Source of the DNA: Lachnospiraceae bacterium
GTDB taxonomy: Bacteria; Bacillota; Clostridia; Lachnospirales; Lachnospiraceae
Assembly (NCBI GenBank): GCA_017513125.1
Contig: JAFWDI010000010.1
Location: 1 to 64,000 of the forward strand
Direction: 5' to 3'
Length of the DNA stretch: 64,000 nucleotides
The notes below the pieces were generated by a model that ran no database searches, had not been told where the DNA came from, and saw nothing but the letters and a program-made list of their open reading frames with translations. The position numbers and the translations under genes are program-made. Below, piece after piece: positions 35,410-42,495 of this stretch (within the stretch, counting starts at the first letter, position 1; each line of letters begins with the position of its first letter).

Positions 35410-36800
35410 TGGCGGCACCCGGAATGGAAAGAGTCCCTGTCAGAGAGCAGGATCCGCTCGTCAGAGCGAAGAATTTTGATGAGGTTTGCCTGGGATACAA
35501 TGCCGAGGAGGCCACGGAAGAGGCGAAGCGCTGCCTGAACTGCAAGAACGCGCAGTGCGTGACCGGCTGCCCGGTTCACATCGACATTCCGAAGTTCGTG
35601 AAGGAGATCGCCGACGGCGATCCCGAGGCGGCGTTCCAGACGCTGTCCGCGTCGTCCTCGCTCCCCGCTGTCTGCGGCCGTGTGTGCCCGCAGGAGACGC
35701 AGTGCGAGGGCAAGTGCATCCGCGGCATCAAGGGCGACCCGATCTCGATCGGTAAGCTCGAGCGGTTCGCGGCGGACTATGCGCGTGAGAAGGGCATCAA
35801 GCCTGCGAAGTGCGAGACGAAGAACGGAAAGAAAGTCGCGGTCATCGGCTCCGGCCCCGCCGGCCTGTCCTGCGCGGGCGACCTTGCGAAGCTGGGCTAC
35901 GACGTGACGATCTTTGAGGCGCTGCATGCCCCGGGCGGCGTGCTGACCTACGGCATCCCGGAGTTTCGTCTTCCGAAGGACGCGGTCGTGCAGCCCGAGA
36001 TCGCGAACATGGCGCATCTGGGCGTAAAGATCGAGCTCGACGTGGTCGTGGGCAAGTCCACCACCATCGATCAGCTGATGGAAGATGAGGGCTTCGACGC
36101 GGTGTTCGTCGGCTCCGGCGCCGGCCTGCCGATGTTCATGGGCATTCCCGGCGAGCAGGCGCTCGGCGTGTTCTCCGCGAACGAGTACCTGACCCGTTCG
36201 AATCTGATGAAGGCGCGGCTGGAGGAGTACGATACCCCGATGCCCGAGAGCAAGAAGGCAGTCATCGTCGGCGGCGGAAACGTCGCGATGGACGCGGCCC
36301 GCACCGCTCTGCGCCTGGGCGCGGAGACGCATATCGTCTACCGCCGTTCCGAGGCGGAGCTTCCCGCGAGAGCGGAGGAGGTCCACCACGCGAAGGAGGA
36401 GGGCATCCAGTTCAACCTCCTGTGCAATCCCGTCGAGATCCTCATGGACGAGAACGGCTGGGTCCGCGGCATCACCTGCATCCGCATGGAGCTGGGTGAG
36501 CCGGATGAGTCCGGCCGCCGCCGCCCCGTGGAGATTCCCGGCTCGGAGTTCGAGATCGAGTGCGATACCGTGATCATGTCGCTCGGCACTTCGCCGAACC
36601 CGCTGATCGCTTCGACGACCCCGGGCCTGGACGTGAATCGGAAGAAGTGCATCGTGGCCGAGGAGGCCACCGGCGTGACGTCGAAGGAAGGCGTTTTCGC
36701 GGGTGGCGATGCCGTGACCGGCGCTGCGACCGTGATCCTGGCCATGGAGGCCGGACGGAACGGCGCGGCAGGTATTCACGAATATCTGTCGAAGAAGTGA
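35409..36800 (+). CDS. nfnB: NADH-dependent ferredoxin:NADP oxidoreductase large subunit (NfnB-like)
   Basis: A 463-residue flavoprotein. N-terminal Fe-S region (CLNCKNAQCVTGCPVHIDIPKF; CGRVCPQETQCEGKC), FAD site VAVIGSGPAGLSCAGDLAKLG, NADPH site VIVGGGNVAMDAARTALRLGA and the end VFAGGDAVTGAATVILAMEAGRNGA. ATG 35409 overlaps the nfnA stop (TGATG), so translation is coupled. It is often annotated as gltA (homotetrameric glutamate synthase); the NfnA partner beside it argues for Nfn, and a true gltB-gltD pair exists at 57-63 kb. Confidence 0.87.
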   Translation: MAAPGMERVPVREQDPLVRAKNFDEVCLGYNAEEATEEAKRCLNCKNAQCVTGCPVHIDIPKFVKEIADGDPEAAFQTLSASSSLPAVCGRVCPQETQCEGKCIRGIKGDPISIGKLERFAADYAREKGIKPAKCETKNGKKVAVIGSGPAGLSCAGDLAKLGYDVTIFEALHAPGGVLTYGIPEFRLPKDAVVQPEIANMAHLGVKIELDVVVGKSTTIDQLMEDEGFDAVFVGSGAGLPMFMGIPGEQALGVFSANEYLTRSNLMKARLEEYDTPMPESKKAVIVGGGNVAMDAARTALRLGAETHIVYRRSEAELPARAEEVHHAKEEGIQFNLLCNPVEILMDENGWVRGITCIRMELGEPDESGRRRPVEIPGSEFEIECDTVIMSLGTSPNPLIASTTPGLDVNRKKCIVAEEATGVTSKEGVFAGGDAVTGAATVILAMEAGRNGAAGIHEYLSKK

Positions 36801-36880
36801 TGTGAACAGGCACCACTCAGAGAGAGCGGGAAATCATCGATGGATTTCCCGCTCTCTTTTCTTCTGGATCATGATACTGC
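36798..36880. repeat. Short second copy of the IR-1 type repeat, with nfnB terminator
   Basis: AACAGGCACCACTCAGAGAG matches AACAGGCATCACTCAGAGAG of IR-1 (near 1718), and the same hairpin plan follows: AGAGAGCGGGAAATC/GATTTCCCGCTCTCT (36821-36835/36843-36857), a perfect 15-bp stem with a 7-base loop, then TTTTCTTC, a credible terminator. The right side has ATCATGAT as in IR-1. Outer arms are weakly matched here. Confidence 0.65.
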
Positions 36881-36901
36881 CCTGGTAGTCACATTAGTAT
36901 T

Positions 36902-37131
36902 CCTGCGGCCGCGCACGGCGGAAGCATTGAGGCGCGACCATGAAGGACAGATCGATACACATAGAAAAGCGAGGGGGAAATGTTTGTATCCGCACAAGCA
37001 TTTCAGCTCGACTGAGGCGGGAAACCATCGGGTTTCCCGTCGAATTCGAGCAGTACCCTCGCTTTTCTCAATGTGTGAGATCTTTGTTCTTCAGGGAGCG
37101 CTTCACCGGCTTTCGCCGTGCGCTCCGCGGG
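36902..37131 (+). repeat. Interspersed inverted-repeat element, copy C (230 bp)
   Basis: Same orientation and nearly the same sequence as copy A, bounded by CCTGCGG and CCGCGGG. Its right end runs into the reading frame of the DNA alkylation repair gene and supplies that gene's last codons and stop. Confidence 0.85.
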
Positions 37132-37813
37132 AAACTTTCAGACCCCGCAGATATTCTTTCGTTTCCGGACCGATCCGATAGCTCTCGACGGCCTTCTGAA
37201 TCGTTTTATTGTGCGTCCAGACATCGAGTCTGCGATCCTCCAGATATTTGACCGCAGCGTCGTACTGCTTCGCCAGGGCGGTCGCGAAGTACCACGCCTG
37301 CATCATCCGCACGTAATACTCATCGGAGCGGATCCGCGCCACGGCCTCCGGGTAAGCCGGATCGAAATCCTCATCCAGATAATGCTCCATCAGCATCTTC
37401 ATCCCGAAGCGCACCGTGTAGGTCTCGCCGGAGCCGAGCCACCGCCGGATCGGACCGGTCAGCTCCCCGCGGTGTTTCCGGAACACTTTCGGCGACATCT
37501 GGTCGCAGGTCGCCCAGTTATCTACATAAGGAAGGAAGCGCTCGACTGCTTCCAGGCATGCGCCGTAGTCCCGGATCGCGGAGATCACGAAGGCATGCAG
37601 CTGGTTCTCATCGAAATATGTGTGCGGCAGATCGCTCAGGAAGAGGTCAATGTCTTCCCGCCCCGCCAGCTTTTTCGCCAGATCACGCAGCGCGGGCGTG
37701 CGCACGCCGATGAAGGACGCGCCTTCCGTTGAGGGAATCAGCCTGCTCTGAAAATCGCGGTATTCCGTATCCTGCAGGCGGAACAGTTCTTCCCGGATCT
37801 CGTCAATGATCAT
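37103..37813 (-). CDS. DNA alkylation repair protein (AlkD-like)
   Basis: A 236-residue all-helical HEAT-like protein of the AlkD/COG4912 group, which removes alkylated bases. Seen: VRTPALRDLAKKLA, FLPYVDNWATCDQMSPKVF, YTVRFGMKMLMEHYLD, VRMMQAWYFATALAKQYD and LDVWTHNKTIQKAVESYRI. ATG 37813 follows GGAGGGCTGAT. The natural family end is near EYLRGLK; the final residues (RGAHGESR and stop) are encoded by element copy C, so the tail appears to have been replaced or extended. It overlaps the SDR gene's 3' side by transcription order only, with 17 bases between them. Confidence 0.87.
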   Translation of the reverse strand: MIIDEIREELFRLQDTEYRDFQSRLIPSTEGASFIGVRTPALRDLAKKLAGREDIDLFLSDLPHTYFDENQLHAFVISAIRDYGACLEAVERFLPYVDNWATCDQMSPKVFRKHRGELTGPIRRWLGSGETYTVRFGMKMLMEHYLDEDFDPAYPEAVARIRSDEYYVRMMQAWYFATALAKQYDAAVKYLEDRRLDVWTHNKTIQKAVESYRIGPETKEYLRGLKVSRGAHGESR

Positions 37814-37830
37814 ATCAGCCCTCCGGTCTC

Positions 37831-38493
37831 TCAGCCCTCCGGCCACACGAACGTCGCCCGCAGGTCGTACTCGCCGTTATCGATCAGAAGGCTCTGCCCC
37901 GACATCGAGCGGTTCGTCAGCGTGAGGAATTCGATCCAGTCGCAGACCTCGTCCTCGGACATCCATTTCTTCATGGGCGTGACGTCCATGATCCGCTCCC
38001 AGAGCGCCGGGTCGTCCATGACCGGCGCGTTCGACGCGGTCGCGACGCCGCCCAGGCAGAGCGCATTTACGGTGACCTGCCGCGGGGCGAGGCGGATCGC
38101 GGTGTTCTTCATATATCCCAGCAGGCCCGCCTTCGCGGCCGCGTACTCCGGGAATTCCTGCCCGCTGACGGCGGAGGCGGAGGCATTGAACAGGACCGAA
38201 CGCAGCGCCGGGTCATGCATGTACTTCTCGACGACGTTCATCGCGCCGACGAGGTCATGTCCGATGTCGTCGCCGCTGTTCTGGCGGCCGGCATTGGCAA
38301 AAATGACCCCGACGCCCTCCAGCGCGGGCAATGCCCCGGCATCCCGCACGTCCGTCCGAAAATGTGTATAGCGCGGATGATCGATCGACGGTTCGAGCAC
38401 ATCGATGCCGACGACCTCATGCCCCTCTTCCAGAAAACGCAGGGCCGCCGCGCGGCCGATGCCGCGGGACGGGCCGGTGATCAGAATCTTCAT
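37831..38493 (-). CDS. Short-chain dehydrogenase/reductase
   Basis: A 220-residue SDR oxidoreductase. Cofactor motif TGPSRGIGRAAALRFLEEGH, NAG motif FANAGRQN, catalytic Ser within NASASAVSG and YAAAKAG (Tyr-x3-Lys). Substrate unknown. Its start overlaps the stop of the upstream transporter gene (ATGA), so both are cotranslated. Confidence 0.9.
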   Translation of the reverse strand: MKILITGPSRGIGRAAALRFLEEGHEVVGIDVLEPSIDHPRYTHFRTDVRDAGALPALEGVGVIFANAGRQNSGDDIGHDLVGAMNVVEKYMHDPALRSVLFNASASAVSGQEFPEYAAAKAGLLGYMKNTAIRLAPRQVTVNALCLGGVATASNAPVMDDPALWERIMDVTPMKKWMSEDEVCDWIEFLTLTNRSMSGQSLLIDNGEYDLRATFVWPEG

Positions 38494-39290
38494 GCGCGGT
38501 CCTCCGTGATGCGGTCATGTCCGGCGGCCGCGCAGGCACGGCCCGAACCTTCCGCCGCGTCCGCCGCGGAAAAACCGCGGGCGGCGAAATACTCGGCGCC
38601 CACGCGCTCCTCGCGCCAGCGCTTCGTGACCATGTAACCGAACGGAGAGAAGATCACCTCCATCAGCAGTTCGAGGCAGGCGCCGAGGATGGCGCAGGTC
38701 AGGCACTGGATGAAGGTCCAGTGGAAGCCGTCCCAGAAGATCGGGGCGAAGACCATGAAGGTCAGAACCGCGAAAATGAGATTGTCCGCCCACTGTCCGA
38801 TGAACGTGGAGATGTAGCTGCGGCAGACGAATGCCGCCTTTCCGTCGGGGTTCCGGCGGAAGAGGAGGCCGATGGAGTAGTTCAGGAAGTTATTGATCAG
38901 CGCGGAAGACAGGAACGCGATCGTACTCGAGAGCAGGATGAACCAGGTGCCGCCGATGACGCCGTTGAATGCGGAAAAATCGTCCGCGGTCGGAATCGCG
39001 GCGACGATCGCGAACAGCGCGCACACGAGCAGGTTCACGAACATCGCGAAGATCGAGCATTTCGTGGACGCGCGCGGCCCGAAATGCTTCGTGATGATGT
39101 CCATGCACATAAAGGAAAGCCACGAGACGAGAATGCCGCCGTCGATGGCCAGATGCTCCGACTGAAAAATGGTCTTATTCGCGAGAATGTTCATCGTGAC
39201 GACCGAGATCGTAAAAAGCGCCACGACGACGGAAGGGATGCTGCGGAACAGCAGGCGCGTGTCCTGCCAGTCCTTTCTGAGCGTATTCAT
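38490..39290 (-). CDS. VUT-family (queuosine precursor) transporter
   Basis: A 266-residue membrane protein with about six helices. The family pattern is visible (SVVVALFTISVVTMNILANK, GGILVSWLSFMCMDIITKHFGPRAS, FIGQWADNLIFAVLTF). Members import 7-deazaguanine precursors for queuosine tRNA modification. The last about 35 residues (GFSAADAAEGSGRACAAAG) look like a low-complexity tail. AAGGAGGAAC precedes the ATG. Confidence 0.85.
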   Translation of the reverse strand: MNTLRKDWQDTRLLFRSIPSVVVALFTISVVTMNILANKTIFQSEHLAIDGGILVSWLSFMCMDIITKHFGPRASTKCSIFAMFVNLLVCALFAIVAAIPTADDFSAFNGVIGGTWFILLSSTIAFLSSALINNFLNYSIGLLFRRNPDGKAAFVCRSYISTFIGQWADNLIFAVLTFMVFAPIFWDGFHWTFIQCLTCAILGACLELLMEVIFSPFGYMVTKRWREERVGAEYFAARGFSAADAAEGSGRACAAAGHDRITEDRA

Positions 39291-39446
39291 GATGTTCCTC
39301 CTTGGTTTTCTTTTCTATAGCGAAGGATTTAGAGCCCGAACTCCGCTGCGCGGCCTGAGCCGTGACTTGTCACATTATTTATTTTTCAGACTTACAGACT
39401 TCGGACGTTCCGGCCGGGCCGGAAACGTTCCTTTTCATAAAGAAAC

Positions 39447-39466
39447 GGCAGGACCGTGATCCTGCC
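39447..39466 (-). terminator. Terminator of tRNA-Ala
   Basis: On the reverse strand, GGCAGGA pairs with TCCTGCC over a 6-base loop, followed by GTTTCTTT, directly after the tRNA. Confidence 0.75.
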
Positions 39467-39469
39467 GCG

Positions 39470-39542
39470 TGGAGATGATGGGATTCGAACCCACGGCCTT
39501 CGCGTTGCGAACGCGACGCTCTCCCAGCTGAGCCACATCCCC
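39470..39542 (-). tRNA. tRNA-Ala (anticodon CGC)
   Basis: Reverse-strand cloverleaf: acceptor GGGGATG/CATCTCC with one G-U pair, D arm GCTCAGCTGGGAGAGC, anticodon arm TCGCG-TTCGCAA-CGCGA (anticodon CGC, reads GCG), T arm GTGGG-TTCGAAT-CCCAT. The discriminator is A and CCA is not encoded. A CGC-anticodon alanine tRNA fits a genome rich in GCG codons. Confidence 0.95.
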
Positions 39543-39554
39543 AAAAGCCTGTTC

Positions 39555-39583
39555 ATATTACCACTAAGAAAAATGTTTTGCAA
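39555..39583 (-). promoter_or_regulatory. tRNA-Ala promoter
   Basis: On the reverse strand, TTGCAA (39583-39578), 17-base spacer, TAATAT (39560-39555), starting about 13 bases before the tRNA. Confidence 0.6.
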
Positions 39584-39638
39584 GCCCTTTTTCATTCTTT
39601 TCGTTTACGGCTTTCCGGAGCGGCCCGATCGATTTTGC

Positions 39639-39667
39639 TTGACAAATTGCACGCGAATAAATACAAT
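39639..39667 (+). promoter_or_regulatory. Promoter of the SPFH gene
   Basis: TTGACA (39639-39644), 17-base spacer, TACAAT (39662-39667). It leaves a leader of about 135 bases before the ATG at 39811, in which I recognise no known element. Confidence 0.65.
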
Positions 39668-39810
39668 GCGCTATAAGGGGGAGATTCGAATATATTTCAA
39701 TATCCGGCCCTCGACGGAGAGTCCGGTTCCCCGACAGTCGACTGGTTTTGAAACTTGTTGTCTATCTGAATCACGAAGCCGCACTGACGGCTGAGGGAAA
39801 GGAGCGGGTC

Positions 39811-40719
39811 ATGTTAGCCCTTGTAGTAGTTATTATTATCGTTCTGATCATCCTGGTACGCTGCCTGGTCATCGTACCGCAGGCGAACGCCTATGTCGTG
39901 GAGTTCCTGGGCGCTTACCGGCGCACGTGGGATGCGGGTCTGCACCTGAAGGTGCCTTTCCTGGAGAGAGTGGCCCGCCGGGTTTCCCTGAAGGAGTCCG
40001 TGGCGGACTTCCCGCCGCAGCCGGTCATCACGAAGGATAACGTCACGATGATGATCGACACGGTCGTGTTCTTCTACGTCTTCGACCCGAAGATGTATAC
40101 CTACGGCGTGAATAACCCGATCCAGGCGATCGAGAACCTGTCCGCGACGACGATCCGTGACATCATCGGCGGCATGAGCCTGGATGAGACGCTCACCAGC
40201 CGCGAGGCCATCAACAGCCGCATTACCGCGATCCTGGACGAAGCCACGGACCGCTGGGGCATAAAGATCAACCGCGTCGAGCTGAAGAACATCGAGCCGC
40301 CCGCGGAGATCCGGATGGCCATGGAGAAGCAGATGAAGGCCGAGCGCGAGAAGAGATCCAGCATCCTGCTGGCCGAAGGTGAGAAGCAGTCCGCGATCAC
40401 CCGCGCCGAAGGTGAGAAAGAGTCTGCCATCCTGCGCGCGGAGGCTGTGAAGCAGCAGCGCATCCGCGAGGCCGAAGGTGAGGCGCAGGCCCTCCTGATG
40501 GTCCAGAAGGCGAAGGCGGATTCGATCCGTATGATAAATGAAGCCGCACCTTCCGACAGCATGCTCCGCCTGCGCGGCATGGAGGCGATGGAGGCTGTGG
40601 CCGACGGACGCGCGACGAAGATCATTATCCCTTCGGAGCTGCAGAACCTGGCTTCGACGGTCACCGCGATCCGGGAGTTCGCGACGGATATGCCTGTGGA
40701 CGAGGATACCGAAGCGTGA
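39811..40719 (+). CDS. SPFH/Band 7 (stomatin-like) membrane protein
   Basis: A 302-residue membrane scaffold protein: N-terminal transmembrane helix (about residues 2-22), SPFH domain (VPQANAYVVEFLGAYRRTWDAGLHLKVPF, NLSATTIRDIIGGMSLDETLTSREAIN, GIKINRVELKNIEPPAEI), then a Glu/Lys/Ala-rich coiled coil with repeated AEGEK(Q/E)SA units. It probably organises membrane microdomains. ATG 39811 follows GGGAAAGGAG. No NfeD partner is adjacent. Confidence 0.9.
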   Translation: MLALVVVIIIVLIILVRCLVIVPQANAYVVEFLGAYRRTWDAGLHLKVPFLERVARRVSLKESVADFPPQPVITKDNVTMMIDTVVFFYVFDPKMYTYGVNNPIQAIENLSATTIRDIIGGMSLDETLTSREAINSRITAILDEATDRWGIKINRVELKNIEPPAEIRMAMEKQMKAEREKRSSILLAEGEKQSAITRAEGEKESAILRAEAVKQQRIREAEGEAQALLMVQKAKADSIRMINEAAPSDSMLRLRGMEAMEAVADGRATKIIIPSELQNLASTVTAIREFATDMPVDEDTEA

Positions 40720-40742
40720 TCCCGTCAGCAGCCCTGTAAACG

Positions 40743-40779
40743 ACAGCCATATGACGGTTTTCGTCATGTGGCTGTTTTG
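40743..40779 (+). terminator. Terminator after the SPFH gene
   Basis: ACAGCCATATGACG (40743-40756) pairs with CGTCATGTGGCTGT (40762-40775), 14 bp with one wobble pair, then a T-rich tail. Confidence 0.8.
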
Positions 40780-40836
40780 TTAAAATGAACATGTCCGTGA
40801 CATGTTGATGAAGCCCCTGCAGAGAAGGAGATGTTT

Positions 40837-41688
40837 ATGATCCAGGAGATCGTCCCCGGACTGGACAATGCCTACCGCCCCGGAGAAATGATAAGCGACG
40901 ATTGTGTGTGCCTCGCGTTTGCGGGCCGCGGTTCGGTGATGGCAGTAACGAGGGCTGCCGCGGACGGTTCGGAACCGGCCGGCCCGGCACTGCCGACCTA
41001 CGCGCAGCTGAAGGACCATGTGACGGAGAGCCGTTACGCGTTCCGCATCGGCACGCGCCGGTTCTTCCTTGTGGAGACGGACGATGCGGCGCCGTTCGAA
41101 TATGTGAACCTGCATAAGTTCATCCGCGGCGACGGCGATCGGGCGGAGAAACATGAGGGCTTCGCAGCGATGACCGGCCACCACCTGTATCTCTGGTACC
41201 GCGACGTGCGCTACTGCGGACGCTGCTCGGCGGAACTGGTCCACTCGGAGACGGAGCGCGCGAAAACGTGCCCGGTCTGCGGCGAGACGTTCTATCCGCG
41301 GATCGCGCCGGCGGTCATCGTGGCGGTGCATGACGGAGACCGGCTGCTGCTGACGACCTACCGCGGCCGCGAGTATAAGCGCTTCGCGCTGATCGCGGGC
41401 TTCGCGGAGATCGGGGAGACGATCGAGGAGACTGTCCGCCGGGAAGTCATGGAAGAAACCGGCGTCAGGATCAAAAATATATGCTACTATAAGAGTCAGC
41501 CGTGGGGCATGAGCGGGGATCTGCTCATGGGCTTTACCGCCGAGCTGGACGGCGACCCGACGATCCGCATGGAGGAGAAGGAACTCGCTTCCGCGGACTG
41601 GTATCGGAGGGACGAGATCGAGTTTGCGGACGACGGTGTGTCCCTGACCGGAGAACTGATCCGGCGCTTCAAGGAAGGCGCTTTCTGA
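40837..41688 (+). CDS. nudC: NAD+ diphosphatase / RNA deNADding Nudix hydrolase
   Basis: A 283-residue NudC-type enzyme that splits NAD(H) and can remove NAD caps from RNA. It has an N-terminal domain, a four-cysteine zinc ribbon (YCGRCSAELVHSE; TCPVCGETFYPRI), the Nudix box GFAEIGETIEETVRREVMEETGV and the NudC-type SQPW motif, followed here by GMSGDL rather than the common PFPxS. ATG 40837 is preferred to ATG 40831 because AAGGAG lies six bases before it. Confidence 0.9.
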   Translation: MIQEIVPGLDNAYRPGEMISDDCVCLAFAGRGSVMAVTRAAADGSEPAGPALPTYAQLKDHVTESRYAFRIGTRRFFLVETDDAAPFEYVNLHKFIRGDGDRAEKHEGFAAMTGHHLYLWYRDVRYCGRCSAELVHSETERAKTCPVCGETFYPRIAPAVIVAVHDGDRLLLTTYRGREYKRFALIAGFAEIGETIEETVRREVMEETGVRIKNICYYKSQPWGMSGDLLMGFTAELDGDPTIRMEEKELASADWYRRDEIEFADDGVSLTGELIRRFKEGAF

Positions 41689-41753
41689 CCGGCGGCCGGA
41701 CCCGCGGGGAAGACTCCCGCGGACAGAGTCGCACGGCTCGAACGGAGAAAAAC

Positions 41754-42449
41754 ATGCTGAAAGATATGAAAGAAAAACTGACGAGGCTCTCGGGAAACCG
41801 GCTGGTGCTGGCGGTCGCGGCGATCGTGTTCGGCCTGCTCCTTATCATCTTCCGGCGTCAGGCGCTGGACCTGATGATCCGGCTGATGGGCGTGGCATTG
41901 ATCGCCTGCGCGTGCATCTATTACTTTTTCTACCGGAAGGGCGAAGAGCATGACCTGCTGGATAAGGCGGTGTCGATCTTCATCGGCATCGTAGGACTGA
42001 TCCTGATCGTGGCGGCCCGCGGTATCGTAAACTTTTTCCCTGTCATCATCGGCATCGTCCTGATCATAAACGCATTCGCGAACCTGGCGCGGCTCTTCTC
42101 GGTCGACGCGGGGACCCGCGGCGGCGGCTGGCGCGGCTCGGTGGTGCTGCAGATCGTAGTCCTGATCCTGGGCTTCTGCATGATGTTCTTCCGCCATTAC
42201 GCGGCGAATGTGATCGTCATGTTCATCGGCGTGGCGGTCCTGATCACCGGCATTTCGAACCTGATCGTGTTCATCCGGAACCGCAGCGAGGGAGTCGATG
42301 ATACCGTGGGAGCGGGGACGGACGGCGGGAGCGGCAGCTTTTTCGGAAACATGCGCGGCTTCTTCCGCGGCGGACGCGGATCGGACGGATCGAAAAGCGA
42401 TCCCATTGACGTGGAGTACCGTGAGGTGGGTCCGGACGACCGGCGCTGA
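41754..42449 (+). CDS. HdeD/DUF308-like membrane protein
   Basis: A 231-residue protein with six hydrophobic helices in repeated pairs (AIVFGLLLIIFRRQALDLMIRLMG; VVLILGFCMMFFRHYAANVIVMFIGV) typical of the DUF308/HdeD family, and a Gly/Ser/Arg-rich hydrophilic tail. Function unknown, possibly envelope stress. ACGGAGAAAAAC precedes the ATG. It is followed 46 bases later by pcrA. Confidence 0.78.
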   Translation: MLKDMKEKLTRLSGNRLVLAVAAIVFGLLLIIFRRQALDLMIRLMGVALIACACIYYFFYRKGEEHDLLDKAVSIFIGIVGLILIVAARGIVNFFPVIIGIVLIINAFANLARLFSVDAGTRGGGWRGSVVLQIVVLILGFCMMFFRHYAANVIVMFIGVAVLITGISNLIVFIRNRSEGVDDTVGAGTDGGSGSFFGNMRGFFRGGRGSDGSKSDPIDVEYREVGPDDRR

Positions 42450-42495
42450 CCGGGAGCCGCACAGCCCGGAGCGCAGACATTGACTGAGGAGATTT

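Noticed and set aside
35409..36800. Calling this gene a homotetrameric glutamate synthase (gltA)
   Set aside because: The overlapping NfnA-like gene and the presence of a full gltB-gltD pair elsewhere make NfnB the better reading.
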